A DNA stretch of 64,000 nt from Fusobacteria bacterium ZRK30 (GTDB lineage Bacteria; Fusobacteriota; Fusobacteriia; Fusobacteriales; Fusobacteriaceae), in assembly GCA_024628785.1 (NCBI GenBank), contig CP102404.1, forward strand, positions 744,001-808,000, written 5' to 3'. This document shows positions 44,188-55,544 of the stretch, piece after piece; position 1 is the stretch's first letter, and each line of letters begins with the position of its first letter. Under the pieces are notes generated by a model. The model had not been told where the DNA came from. It saw only the letters and a program-made list of their open reading frames with translations, and ran no database searches. The translations under genes were made by a program, and so were the position numbers.

Positions 44188-47100
44188 ATGAAAAGAAAGT
44201 TGCTTAAAATTATGTTGTTTTTAATAACAACGGTGTATGCTTTAGGGGCAATAACTATAAACAAAGAAGCAAGTATATCAGAATATATACCTGGAGAAGT
44301 TTTTACCTATACTATAAGGATAGAAAATAATGATTCTGTAGAAGTAAGAAATTTAACAGTAAATGATGATATGAGTAGTTTACCTCTTATAGAAAAATCT
44401 GCGTCTGTAGATGAAGGAATAAATAGTAGTGGAGGAGTCTACAGCTTTAATAGTAAAAAGTTTAAGGCATCAAATGTTAGTGTTGGACCAAATAGTTATG
44501 TAGAATATAGTTTGGAGGTTGAATTAGACATTGACGCTAATGGAGATATTACTAACATCTCTAAAGTCATAGGTACAGGGATTTCTGAAAGTTCTAATGT
44601 AGTTGTAAAAGAATTGGATCAAGGTACTGCCATTGGTTTAACTAAAACTTCTCCAACAACTGAATATGACAATGGGGAGAAAATAGAATATGAAGTTAAG
44701 GTAAGTAATAATAGCGAGAAAATTATTGAAAATATTCAAATCTTTGATGATCTATCTACTTTAGGATTTAGTAATGTTGATGTCACTGTATCTACTACAG
44801 GAGTAGGAACAGATCCTAAGCTTTTAGATGGAAATTTATCAAGTATGAAATTAGATATTCCAGATGCAGTAATAGGACCAAATGGGACTATAAGTTACAT
44901 TATTAGTGGAAGAGTTGATGATACTCAATCTTCTGATATTATAAATGAGGCTAGAATAACAATAGATGGAACTGATAAAACAGCATCAGTATCTCATACA
45001 AGGGTTATTTATAACTATAATCTTATAAAAAGTGTTGATAAAACAAAGTATAGCCCAAGGGAGCCTTTAGAATATACTTTAAGGCTGGAAAATAATGAAG
45101 CAAATAGAGTAAGGGGTTTAGACATATCTGACCTTTTATCAACTATTGCAGCTTCTAGTACAACAGGTAGCAATGAATTGGCTTTTAATATGCCTAACAC
45201 TATAGTTCGTGCAAATGTAAGTTCAGGATCTAATTCTGGATTATCTAGCAATCCACTTACTGGAGATCTAGTAGCTACTGCTGCTGAGCTAGCTCCTAAT
45301 GGATGGATAGAATACACTATTTCAACTAAAGTTAATGATAATATTTTAGGAGAGATAAAAAATACAGCTACCATTATTGAAACTACTAGAGATGACAATG
45401 TTAAAATCAGTAATGAAGTTATTGTTGAATCTGAAGATGCAAATATATCAGTGAGTAAAGTTGTAGACAAAAGTGAAGATTATCTTCCAGAAGATATTTT
45501 GACTTACACTATAAAGGTAGAAAATAATGGTAATGGATATGGAGAAGAATTTGAAGTTAGAGACCTTATAAGTGATATTGAAAGTTTGCTAGCTAATGAA
45601 AATACAAATTATTTTAATTCTACTGATATATCTGATGGAAACCCATTTGAAGTAGGATCTATAGAGCTTACACATCTTGGGGCTAATAGTGTTTCTAAAA
45701 ACTATGTTCTTGGAAGTGAGCAAATAATTAAGGACCTAGTTGATAGTGTCTATATTGGACCTGGTGAATACTTAGAATATGAAATAAGGGTTCCTACTAA
45801 TCCTAGTGCTATAGGAGAGATTGTTAATGAAGTAGAGATAAGTTCACCTGACGGAGACGGTAATTTCCCGAAAACTGCGGCTGCTAGTACTACTCCTATG
45901 GAGTTAGGAGGAGAAAGTGATGTAGAGATTATAAAACAAATAGTCCCTGCTACTCAAAAAGAGTATAGCCCTGGTGATGAACTAACTTATGATATCCTTG
46001 TAACTAATAAGAATACAGATCATTTTATCAATGATTTCAATTTAAAAGAGATTATAAGTAATATAGAAACGGACCTTTTGGATATTGATATAAATAGTCC
46101 AACTTATGGCCAAAATATTAAAGGGGCGGCTTTTGAGTCTTGGACTTTTACCACTATTGATCCTACTAACTCAGTCAATGGAACTAAGCCAGGAGTAGAT
46201 GTAATAACTAACAGAGATGTTGATATTAATTTAGATATAGCACCTGGTGAATCGATAAAATATCGATTAAAGGCTAAGGTAAAGAAGAATGCTGTTGGAA
46301 AAATAATTGATAAAGGTTCTAATGGTGACAATGTCATAGAAGTAGGTGAAGGTGTGGTAATATCTTCTATTAAATTAGGAATTGTAAAAACTGTAAATAA
46401 GACTAATTATGCTCCTAATGAAGAGATGACATATGATATTATTATAAAAAATACAGGAAAAGGGTATGCTCAAAATATAGAAGTTTTAGATTTGTTATCA
46501 GAAATTGTTTCTGATACAGGGGTAAAAGCTTATACTAGTTGGGAAGTAACTTCAAAGTTAGAAAAAGTTGGTCCTGGAGCAGTAGCTAGTGGACATTCGG
46601 GAATTATAAGTGAGCCATTGCTGTCTCCTGATAATATAGACCCAAATGGACCTAACATGAAAGTAGCTCAAATAGGCCCGAACACAATGATAACATACAC
46701 TATTAAAGCTGTTATAAATTGTGAAGCTACTGGAAAGATAAAAAATAGGGCAACAGTAGGTGGATTATTAGTAGCTGATAAAGGGATTGTGCCTAACCCA
46801 CCGAACTTAAAAGCAACGAAAACAGTAGATATTGGTAGTTATGCTTCTACTGATGGATCTGATGTCTTAAAATATACAATTATATTAAATAATATAGATG
46901 GTGGATATATAGATGAGATAAATATAGAAGATGATCTAACTAATATGGAAGTTCAGTTATTAAATGGTAGTAAGGTTAGAGGTATTTTTTCATCATATAC
47001 TTTGGAAACTGTAAATGTTGGAGGTTGTGAAAGTACAGGAACCTCAACTCGAGGACCGATATCATTTGATGGTGTATTAAATGAAACAACTACTTTAAGT

Positions 47101-50100
47101 GGAAACCAAGCACTTAAGTATATTATTAGGGCTACCTTGAAAAAAGATTATCCAATAGATCTTATACCCTATGGGTCAATAAAAAACACAGGAACTGTAG
47201 CTCCTAAAAATGGTTCAACTATAAATATTGATGCTATAACTGCACCTAAGCAACCTAATTTAGCCATAGTAAAATCCACAACAAATCTTAATTTTGTACC
47301 TGGTCAAATAGTTAATTATGATATTCGTGTAGATAATAATGGGAATGGATATGCTAATGACGCTCGTGTTACTGATGTTTTTAATAATACCCAATTTGAA
47401 TATTGGACTATAACAACTAAAACAGATGGAGATAAAGGAACAAGTGGATATAGAGGTAGTAATGCTGATGTTAATAATCGTATTCCAAGTGGTCAAAACA
47501 TCCAAAATATGGATGTATTAGCAGATATAAAACCTGGTGGATTTGTAGAATATCATATTGAAGCATTAGTGAAATCGACGGTTTTACCTAGCGAAATGAT
47601 CTCAAATCTTGCTAATGTACACGACACTCAAAGTGGGAACGACTATTCTTCTTCTGTTGAGTTAGATGGTACAAACGATGGTCTATATATTACTAAAGTT
47701 GCTGATAAATTTAATTATATCCCAGGAGAACCTCTTGGTTATACTATAACAATTTTTAATACTACAAATGATCCAATAGATTTTAAAGCTTCAGGTTATA
47801 CAGTTAGCGATAAATTTAGTGGTATTAAAATAAATTTAGCTAATGATGGGAGAAATCCCTATGTAGATATTTCTGCTGGAGATCCTTTTGACGAGATTAA
47901 TTGGATAGGAGAAGATGGGAGAACAGGTAGTGGAGATATCGACGATCAACCAACGATTCCTGCAAATGGGAGCTATCAATACAATATTGCAACTGAAGTT
48001 AGCAATCGTGTTTTACATGGAAAAATAGAAAATGAAGTTTTTTTAATCAATAGCAATAACAATAAATTTGCAAGAGCTTCTGTAGAACTTAATGGAGGCG
48101 GAAATTATGGGGGATTGACTAGAACAGTTGATAAACAAGAATATATTCCTGGTCAGAACTTAACTTATACGATAGTAGTTAGAGGCGGCGAAAACGGATA
48201 TGCAAATAATATAAATCTCTTAGAAGAAATCAGTAAAATTCAAGTTAAACTAATGGATGGAACTAGTGGACCTGTATTTGGAGATATAAATGGAGCAACC
48301 TCTGAATATACTTGGACATTAGATGTTGATGCTAAAAATTCAGGAACAAGTAATCCTTCTAAACCTGCTGATAATACAGATATAATTAATGAGATTCTAG
48401 ATGTAGCTCCAGAAGATACGATTACCTATACTGTTACAGGGAGAATAAGACCTGATGCAAATGGAGACATAAGCTATAAAGGTCTTGTAACCAAGCAACA
48501 CAGATATAATTTAGATATAAAAAAAACAACTGATAAATCAGTATATATACCTGGTGAAAATATGACATTTATAATTGATATAAAAAATAATAGTAATGGA
48601 AATGCAGGTCAGATACCTATAAGAGATATTATCTCTGATATTAAAGTTCCCCTTTCTGATGGAACTACTGGAGATGCTTTTGACCCAATGGCTTGGACAA
48701 TTACAACAGAAAAATCAGGGGAATTTATTGATTATGTAGATTTTGGTACTGTTCAGGATAATACAGATATCATAACTAAATTCAATCTACCTGTAAATAC
48801 CGAAATAAAATATAAGATTACAGCTAGAGTTAACCCAAAAGCTATTGGGGGCATTCTTAATACAGCATTTATTGATGGAGATCAAGTAGGAATTGGAGTA
48901 GGAACTGCCAGACCAGGATTGGAGATGAGTAAAGAAGTTAGCAAGTATTACGATAGAAATGGAGAGACTGAAATAACAGGAGGTTATAAACCTGGAGGAT
49001 ACATTGAGTATTTATTAACTCTAAAAAATCAAGGAGATGGGGTTATAAATGATATTCCTTTAGGTGACCTTATAAGTCAAATTAAAACTAATAGGATAGA
49101 TGGGGCTAACCTTCAAGCTTTTTCTAGTTGGGATATTACAGAGACTCATACTGGAGGAGATGTTACTGTTCCGGGTCAAGGGTTTAATTATCCTATAGAA
49201 GATAAAGACATACTTGAAACACCTGGAGATGGAGTTCATATGATAATAGACATAGCTTCTAAAAGTGAAATAATCTTTAAGATAAAAGCCAAGGTAGATG
49301 AAAGAGCAATTGGGGATATAGAAAATATTGCAACAAGTGAAACTTTATTAGAAAAAAGTGGTGTATCTGAGATGAAGGAAGAAGATATAACTATTATTAA
49401 GGAAGCAGTTGAAATAGATGGAACAACTCCTAAGATAACTTATAAACCTGGAGATGAATTTAAATATATTATAAGAGTAGAAAATAATGGAAGTGGAACC
49501 TCTGTTGGTGCAACTCCAAGTTTTAAAGATCTATTAGGAGATGTAGTAGTGGAAACACCTGGGAAACCACATCTAAGGGAAGAAGCATTTGTTAGTTGGG
49601 ATGTTACTGCTACAAAGGGAAATAATCAGAGTATTAGCATAGGAAATGGTAGCAGCTATAATGATAATGTTACATCTTTAGGGGATTTTGTACCTATAAG
49701 TAATCTAGATATTGAAAATAATAATATCTTTTTAGCCTCTGGAGGTTGGATTGAATATGTAGTTACTGCAATAATTAGAGATGATGCGATGACGTCTATT
49801 ACTAACATAGGGACTTATCTCTCAAAAGAAAAAACTATTAGTGATACTGCTGTATTAAGCCCCTTAGCTCCTAAAATGGAAGTAGAGAAAAAAATTGTTT
49901 CTGTAGATGGAATACCTTGGAGAGTTGACCTGCCTTATAAACCAGGAGGAGAAATTATCTACGAAATCAAAGTTACTAATATAGGGGAATCTTTTGGAAA
50001 TGACATTTTACTAGAAGATAACTTAAGTTCTATAAGGACTAATATAACAGGGAATAGTACAGATACAGCATTTGAATCTTGGGAAATAACAGATGATGGT

Positions 50101-53100
50101 GGAACTAATGCACTTACATTTATTCACCCTTATAATAATGCAACTGATCTTAATGCTAAAATAGATATAGCACCTAGTGATACTATAAAATTTTATATTA
50201 AAGCTCAAATAAGAGAAAAGTTGATTGGGGCTATACCAGAGAATATTGCTACTGTTAAAGATGGAAATATTGCTTTAGATGAAGATGTAACAGAGGTAAT
50301 CTATCCTAATGATCCTAATCTTATTTTTCATAAGGAGATAAGTAGCGATGGAATTAGTTATGGGACAGGAGATGTAGATTATATCCCTTCTAATAATCTT
50401 TATTATAAGATTATATTAGAAAATACTGGTCTAGGATATGGTGTAAAAATAGGTGTGGAAGATATATTAAAAAATGTTCTAGATAGTAAGGGAAATTCTG
50501 CTTTTAATAGTGCATATACAAAAGTTGTAATCACTGATAAAGATGGAAATATAACTCCAGGCTCTACAGATGGGAAAACTTATGTTTCTAATTTTGGAAA
50601 TAATATTAATGGATTTAATGCAGAGGTAGATATAGAACCTGGAGCAAAGGTAGAATTTATTGTAGATGCAAAGGTTAAAAATACGGCTTTAGGAAATATA
50701 AAAAATAAAGCTACTATAGATGGTATAAAAACAAATGAAGTAATAGCACATTTAGCTAAATCTACTATTGAATCAACTAAAATAGGAAGTAATTATTATG
50801 GACCAGGAAATCCAATATCATATACTTTAACAGTTGAAAATAGTGGTTCTTCTACAGCTCAAGATATTATTTTAAATGAGATTATAAGTGGGATAAAAGT
50901 TAAGACTGTAGGAGGGGAAGAAAAACCAGCATTTAAATCTGGATGGAGTATCACAACTTTTTTATCTGATAGTGATAGTAACAGTGATATATCATTAATA
51001 CCGTCAACTGGAGATATAAAGGATATACCAATTACTTTAGGAACAGGAGATAGAGTAACTATTACTATAGATGCAATTGTTATAGATGATGCTGTAGGTG
51101 ATATAAATAATGAATTTCTAACTAATTATGATGGAACTGAGATCTCTAAAGAATGGGATATATTACATTCAAATGGTGATGTTCTTATAGTTAAAACACC
51201 AGTTGTAGATAGAAATAGTGTAACAAGGGATAGTAATTATACACCTGGAATGGAAAAAACTTTCTTAATAGAAGTAAAAAATATTGGGGATGGATATGCT
51301 TTAGGAGTAGATATTTCAGATAAACTTATGGAAATAAAGACTTTAGGAGGAGGTAATTTTATTGGGGCCTCAGTTCATGAGGTAGATGCTTTTAGAGAAA
51401 CTAGCACTGATATTCCTATAGAAGTAAGATACAACTCTAAAAATAATTCTTTAGAAACAAAACCTGTTGGAATTCCAAATGAAATACTTGGATTTGAAGG
51501 AATAGTAAATATTGCACCTAAGGATACTTTTCAAATATGGATTACTGTTAAACTAAATGAAGAAGCTATGAAAGAAATAGATACAGATGTAGTTGTTAAA
51601 TTTGATCCTAGTATTAATAGGGGGACAAAGGCTGCTACAGAATTAGTTGCATCAACTAAAATTTATTCTGTAAAAGATAATATAAAGATGAGAAAAGAGA
51701 TAAGTATTGATGGAAATAGTTATGGAACTAATAATGTTGTTTATTATCCAGAAGAAACTATATACTATCGAATTATTGCTGATAACACTACAGGATTAGG
51801 ATGGGCTGATGATATACAGATATTAGATAAGATAAGGGAAATTGAAACGGATATTTCAGGTGGAGGAAGAGGTCCTGCATTTGACCTTTCTAGTATTAAA
51901 ATAACTGAACTAAATACAGGAACATCAAGTTATAGTCAAATAGATGTTTCAGATAAAAATTTAAACGGAATTTTTGATTTAAGGCCTGGAGAAAGCATAA
52001 TATTTGAAGTAGAAGCTACCATTAGTGATAATGCTATAGGAAGAATAGACAATATAGCAAAGTTTAAAAATCAAAATACAGGATATGATACTAATGTGGT
52101 AACTGCAATTCCTAAAGGTGTTAATTTAAAAAATATATTTATAACAAAAGAAGAAAGTACAGATGGTAGTACTTATAGTAACACTAAGATGGAGTATCTA
52201 CCTGGAGGGGAAAGTTATTACAAAATAACCGTAGAGAATAAAAATCCCTCCTTTGTTCATGAGTTAGAAATTAAGGATATTATAGGGGATATTATGGTAG
52301 ATAGTTCAGATATAAGTGGGACTGTTAAAGCATTTAACTCTATTTCAGTAGTACCTATAATAAATGCTCCAAGTAAAGTAGTAGGAACGCCTGATTATTC
52401 AAAAGGAATAGATCTAACTTTAGATTTAGCTCCTAATGACAAAGTTGAATTTATTATTAGTTCTACTATTGCTGACACTGCTATAGGAGAGATTAAGAAT
52501 ATTGCAGTTATTGATTATAGTACTGGTACTCAAATAAAAAACTCTAATGAAGTAATTTTTGAGCCGACACCTGCTGAGATCACTATAGAAAAGACTACAA
52601 CTACACCTTTAGCTATACCTGGAAAAAATATAGAATATGAAGTCCTTATAAAAAATAAAGGTGGTTTAGCTAATGACCTTAAGTTTATAGATGATCTTTC
52701 ATCTATTGAAGGATTATTATCAGATACTAACCTTAGAGGACATGTATTTGAGAGTATTAGTGCTAGTGTAATTAGTGCAACAGGTGCTACACCTAGGATA
52801 CCAGCATTGGATATAACTAGAAATAGAGTTACAAGTACATTTGATTTAAAGTCAAATGGAGAAGTAAAAATTAAGATTATAGGTAAATTAAAAGATACGG
52901 TAGTTCATGGAATAAATGTAGATCCTAGTGATAGAAGTATTATTAATACTGCAACTTTTGAATTTACTAAATATAATGAACTAACTCCTACAATAGGAGA
53001 ATCTACTATATCAGTACCTGTAGCTACCGCAGATATGAAGATAGATAAAATTGCTATAGTTGATCCTAATTTAGGTGGATATACCCCAGGGGAAGATGTT

Positions 53101-53262
53101 GAGTTCAGGATTAAAATATTTAATAATGGTGATGGAATAGGGGATAAATTTCATATCTTAGATGAATTAAATAAGATCACAGTAGATGCTGTAGATGGAA
53201 ATAAAGAGTTAGCATTTAACAAGTGGACTATTAGTGTGGTAAATGGGGGAGCTCCCCAATAA
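44188..53262 (+). CDS. Giant DUF11-repeat surface protein, main part
   Basis: AGGAGG precedes ATG 44188. The 3024-residue product begins with a signal peptide (LLKIMLFLITTVYALGA) and consists of about 21 consecutive ~135-residue DUF11-like beta-sandwich repeats. Each starts with a (Y)xPGExLxYxIxVxNxGxGxAxxxxxxDxL pattern and ends IGxIxNxAxI. The repeats form a long extracellular or periplasmic stalk. The frame stops at TAA 53260-53262 just after GGGGAGCTCCCC, and the same repeat continues in the next frame, so the intact gene would span 44188-55544, about 3780 residues. It is probably an adhesin or envelope filament; the function has not been shown. Confidence 0.88.
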   Translation: MKRKLLKIMLFLITTVYALGAITINKEASISEYIPGEVFTYTIRIENNDSVEVRNLTVNDDMSSLPLIEKSASVDEGINSSGGVYSFNSKKFKASNVSVGPNSYVEYSLEVELDIDANGDITNISKVIGTGISESSNVVVKELDQGTAIGLTKTSPTTEYDNGEKIEYEVKVSNNSEKIIENIQIFDDLSTLGFSNVDVTVSTTGVGTDPKLLDGNLSSMKLDIPDAVIGPNGTISYIISGRVDDTQSSDIINEARITIDGTDKTASVSHTRVIYNYNLIKSVDKTKYSPREPLEYTLRLENNEANRVRGLDISDLLSTIAASSTTGSNELAFNMPNTIVRANVSSGSNSGLSSNPLTGDLVATAAELAPNGWIEYTISTKVNDNILGEIKNTATIIETTRDDNVKISNEVIVESEDANISVSKVVDKSEDYLPEDILTYTIKVENNGNGYGEEFEVRDLISDIESLLANENTNYFNSTDISDGNPFEVGSIELTHLGANSVSKNYVLGSEQIIKDLVDSVYIGPGEYLEYEIRVPTNPSAIGEIVNEVEISSPDGDGNFPKTAAASTTPMELGGESDVEIIKQIVPATQKEYSPGDELTYDILVTNKNTDHFINDFNLKEIISNIETDLLDIDINSPTYGQNIKGAAFESWTFTTIDPTNSVNGTKPGVDVITNRDVDINLDIAPGESIKYRLKAKVKKNAVGKIIDKGSNGDNVIEVGEGVVISSIKLGIVKTVNKTNYAPNEEMTYDIIIKNTGKGYAQNIEVLDLLSEIVSDTGVKAYTSWEVTSKLEKVGPGAVASGHSGIISEPLLSPDNIDPNGPNMKVAQIGPNTMITYTIKAVINCEATGKIKNRATVGGLLVADKGIVPNPPNLKATKTVDIGSYASTDGSDVLKYTIILNNIDGGYIDEINIEDDLTNMEVQLLNGSKVRGIFSSYTLETVNVGGCESTGTSTRGPISFDGVLNETTTLSGNQALKYIIRATLKKDYPIDLIPYGSIKNTGTVAPKNGSTINIDAITAPKQPNLAIVKSTTNLNFVPGQIVNYDIRVDNNGNGYANDARVTDVFNNTQFEYWTITTKTDGDKGTSGYRGSNADVNNRIPSGQNIQNMDVLADIKPGGFVEYHIEALVKSTVLPSEMISNLANVHDTQSGNDYSSSVELDGTNDGLYITKVADKFNYIPGEPLGYTITIFNTTNDPIDFKASGYTVSDKFSGIKINLANDGRNPYVDISAGDPFDEINWIGEDGRTGSGDIDDQPTIPANGSYQYNIATEVSNRVLHGKIENEVFLINSNNNKFARASVELNGGGNYGGLTRTVDKQEYIPGQNLTYTIVVRGGENGYANNINLLEEISKIQVKLMDGTSGPVFGDINGATSEYTWTLDVDAKNSGTSNPSKPADNTDIINEILDVAPEDTITYTVTGRIRPDANGDISYKGLVTKQHRYNLDIKKTTDKSVYIPGENMTFIIDIKNNSNGNAGQIPIRDIISDIKVPLSDGTTGDAFDPMAWTITTEKSGEFIDYVDFGTVQDNTDIITKFNLPVNTEIKYKITARVNPKAIGGILNTAFIDGDQVGIGVGTARPGLEMSKEVSKYYDRNGETEITGGYKPGGYIEYLLTLKNQGDGVINDIPLGDLISQIKTNRIDGANLQAFSSWDITETHTGGDVTVPGQGFNYPIEDKDILETPGDGVHMIIDIASKSEIIFKIKAKVDERAIGDIENIATSETLLEKSGVSEMKEEDITIIKEAVEIDGTTPKITYKPGDEFKYIIRVENNGSGTSVGATPSFKDLLGDVVVETPGKPHLREEAFVSWDVTATKGNNQSISIGNGSSYNDNVTSLGDFVPISNLDIENNNIFLASGGWIEYVVTAIIRDDAMTSITNIGTYLSKEKTISDTAVLSPLAPKMEVEKKIVSVDGIPWRVDLPYKPGGEIIYEIKVTNIGESFGNDILLEDNLSSIRTNITGNSTDTAFESWEITDDGGTNALTFIHPYNNATDLNAKIDIAPSDTIKFYIKAQIREKLIGAIPENIATVKDGNIALDEDVTEVIYPNDPNLIFHKEISSDGISYGTGDVDYIPSNNLYYKIILENTGLGYGVKIGVEDILKNVLDSKGNSAFNSAYTKVVITDKDGNITPGSTDGKTYVSNFGNNINGFNAEVDIEPGAKVEFIVDAKVKNTALGNIKNKATIDGIKTNEVIAHLAKSTIESTKIGSNYYGPGNPISYTLTVENSGSSTAQDIILNEIISGIKVKTVGGEEKPAFKSGWSITTFLSDSDSNSDISLIPSTGDIKDIPITLGTGDRVTITIDAIVIDDAVGDINNEFLTNYDGTEISKEWDILHSNGDVLIVKTPVVDRNSVTRDSNYTPGMEKTFLIEVKNIGDGYALGVDISDKLMEIKTLGGGNFIGASVHEVDAFRETSTDIPIEVRYNSKNNSLETKPVGIPNEILGFEGIVNIAPKDTFQIWITVKLNEEAMKEIDTDVVVKFDPSINRGTKAATELVASTKIYSVKDNIKMRKEISIDGNSYGTNNVVYYPEETIYYRIIADNTTGLGWADDIQILDKIREIETDISGGGRGPAFDLSSIKITELNTGTSSYSQIDVSDKNLNGIFDLRPGESIIFEVEATISDNAIGRIDNIAKFKNQNTGYDTNVVTAIPKGVNLKNIFITKEESTDGSTYSNTKMEYLPGGESYYKITVENKNPSFVHELEIKDIIGDIMVDSSDISGTVKAFNSISVVPIINAPSKVVGTPDYSKGIDLTLDLAPNDKVEFIISSTIADTAIGEIKNIAVIDYSTGTQIKNSNEVIFEPTPAEITIEKTTTTPLAIPGKNIEYEVLIKNKGGLANDLKFIDDLSSIEGLLSDTNLRGHVFESISASVISATGATPRIPALDITRNRVTSTFDLKSNGEVKIKIIGKLKDTVVHGINVDPSDRSIINTATFEFTKYNELTPTIGESTISVPVATADMKIDKIAIVDPNLGGYTPGEDVEFRIKIFNNGDGIGDKFHILDELNKITVDAVDGNKELAFNKWTISVVNGGAPQ
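53246..53257. other. Frameshift point in the giant DUF11 gene
   Basis: GGGGAGCTCCCC is a perfect palindrome with G5 and C4 runs. The upstream frame reads GGA GCT CCC CAA TAA; a shift of one base makes it read CCA ATA ACT TAT and continue the repeat (PITYIPSFDPTQNL). A sequencing indel, a real mutation, or slippage-based switching are all possible. Confidence 0.75.
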
Positions 53263-55544
53263 CTTATATTCCAAGCTTTGATCCAACTCAAAATTTGGAT
53301 ATAGATATTGATCTTGCACCGAAAGATGAAGTGGAATTTAAGATTATTGCAACTGTTATCCCTGAAGCTTATGGAGAATTAAAAAACACTGTGACAGGAA
53401 CCTATGATCAAAGTAAACATAATGATGGCACTGATGCTTTAGAAATTACTGATACTGATAGTTTTCAACCATCTAGATCAGAAGTACATATTGAAAAAAC
53501 AGTAGATAAAGTTACTTTCGCACCTGGGGAAGAGATTACATACACTATTAAAGTATGGAATGTTGGACCAGGGCCAGCTCATAAAGTTAAGTTTGAGGAT
53601 ATACTTCCTCAGGCACTTACAACTAATGGAAATGGTGATGCATTTGATCCTGCTACAAGTAAGGTTATCAAAGTAGAATTATTTAATAATGCCAGCGAAA
53701 ACAAACCACTTAGTAATATTGGAAATGCTTTTACTTCGGAACTAGAGTTACCTAGAGATGGATATGCAATCTATACTATTGCAAGTAATGTTTCTTTAGA
53801 CGTAGTTGGTAAGATAGATAACATTGCGGAATTTAGTTATACCGATAATGATGGAACTGATAAAGAGGGGACGGCTAATGCTGAATCTAACCCAGCTAAT
53901 GCAAAACTTAATATCATTAAGACTGTTGATACAAGTGAATTTGTTGCAGGGAAAGATCTAACTTATGTAGTAACAATATCAAACACAGGTTTGGGAATTG
54001 CAAATGATGTTAAAGTTACAGATTTAATTTTGGATATTGAAAATGAATCTATAAGTGGAGACTCTATTAAAGCTTTTGACAGTGTAGTTATTACAGACAA
54101 TAGTAGTTCTTTAAACCCTATAAGTAATATAGAATCATATGACCCCAATAAAAATTTAGATACTCTAGTTGATATTGCTCCTAATGATAGCATTATATTT
54201 ACTTTAGTAGGTACTACTAATAAAATTATAGGGGCAGATATAACAAATAGAGCTGATTATATCTTTACTAACAATGATGGAAATAAAAATACTGGATTTG
54301 CAGAAGTAAGCTCCAAAATAAAACTTAATGAAGGTATGTTACAACTGAGTAAACGTGCGTTAAAAAAGGATGTTGAGAAAGGTCAAGTAGTAGAATATGA
54401 GATTATAGTTAATAACCCTACAGACGTTTATTTTACTAATGTAGCTGTAGAAGATAAAACACCTGCGGGATTTACTTATGTGGAGAATACAACTGAAATT
54501 ACTTTAAGTACAGATGGAAAATTTGGTAATAATGATGATCGAGATGTTTCAGATGAACCAATTATAGGAAATACATTAGGCTTTACAGCTGTAAATATAG
54601 CTCCTAAAGAAAATCTTCGTATAAGGTATCTACTGCGTGCTAGTATTGGAACTACTTTTGGTAAATATGTAAATACTGCACATGCTGTATCTGGTGGGAA
54701 GGTTGTATCAAACTATGATTCAGCAGATGTAGAAGTTATTCCAGATGCATTGTTTGATACGGCAACTATTATAGGAAAAGTATTTGAAGATATAAATGGA
54801 GATGGATATCAAGCAGATGCAACTGCTAAAAGGATTAAATTAATAAGTTCAATAGATCCTACAAACTATATTCTAAATAGTACAACTTTAACTATTGGCG
54901 ATAAAACAACAAAAATTAAAGATAAAAGTTCACCTTTAGTTAGAGGTATTACTATAGGAAAACTTCGTGGTGTTTCTAGGAATAGAAAAATAAAAGAGCC
55001 TAATAAAGCTATTATAAGATATGAAACAATAACTTCTACCTGGGAACCTCTAAAGGTTACCAGTAAAGATGGAACAACTATTCTTATAGATAGTAATGGG
55101 AAGGCAAAAGCTTCTCATAAAGGCGATTTAAAAGAAGGACTGGCTAGAGAAAACCTAAAAATCACAAGAAATATATATGCACAAAAAGGATCTCCAAATT
55201 ATCTCCAAGAAATTGTGGTGGAAAACTTTGGTATTTATGAGGATGGGATCCCTGGGATAAGGTTAATTACTTTAGGAGGAGTAGTTATAACTACTGATGA
55301 ATTTGGTCGTTACCATGTGCCGGATGAGTGGGTTACTAAAAAAACAGGTTCAAATTTTCTAGTAAAAGTTGATAGAGATAGTCTGCCTCAAGGGATGAGA
55401 GTTATTAGTGAAAATCCTAGAGTAAAGAGAATAACTCCTAATGGACTTAATAAATTTAATTTTAGTATCCAAAGGGAATTGGATGATTTTAATATCAAAG
55501 ATACAAATAAAATCAGAAAGGTAAGGAGTAAAGAAAATGGCTAA
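53263..55544 (+). CDS. Giant DUF11-repeat surface protein, C-terminal part (out of frame)
   Basis: The frame continues the interrupted repeat without its own ribosome site (the only early start is TTG 53295, 749 residues). It holds three more DUF11 repeats and then a carboxypeptidase-regulatory/SdrD-like domain: GKVFEDINGDGYQ and TTDEFGRYHVPDEW. It closes with VKVDRDSLPQGMRVISENPR and TPNGLNKFNFSIQ. That GRYHVP/ENPR/KFNF block is one I associate with large DUF11 proteins joined to OM barrels in other Gram-negatives. Its stop overlaps the barrel gene by 8 bases. Confidence 0.85.

Noticed and set aside
53250-53262. Programmed -1 ribosomal frameshift in the giant DUF11 gene
   Set aside because: No canonical slippery heptamer is present; an indel in the G or C run explains the data more simply. 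Kept as a finding only because slippage is possible.
45015-54193. Minus-strand open frames within the DUF11 gene
   Set aside because: They follow the codon pattern of the plus-strand repeats, lack ribosome sites and show no recognisable domain.
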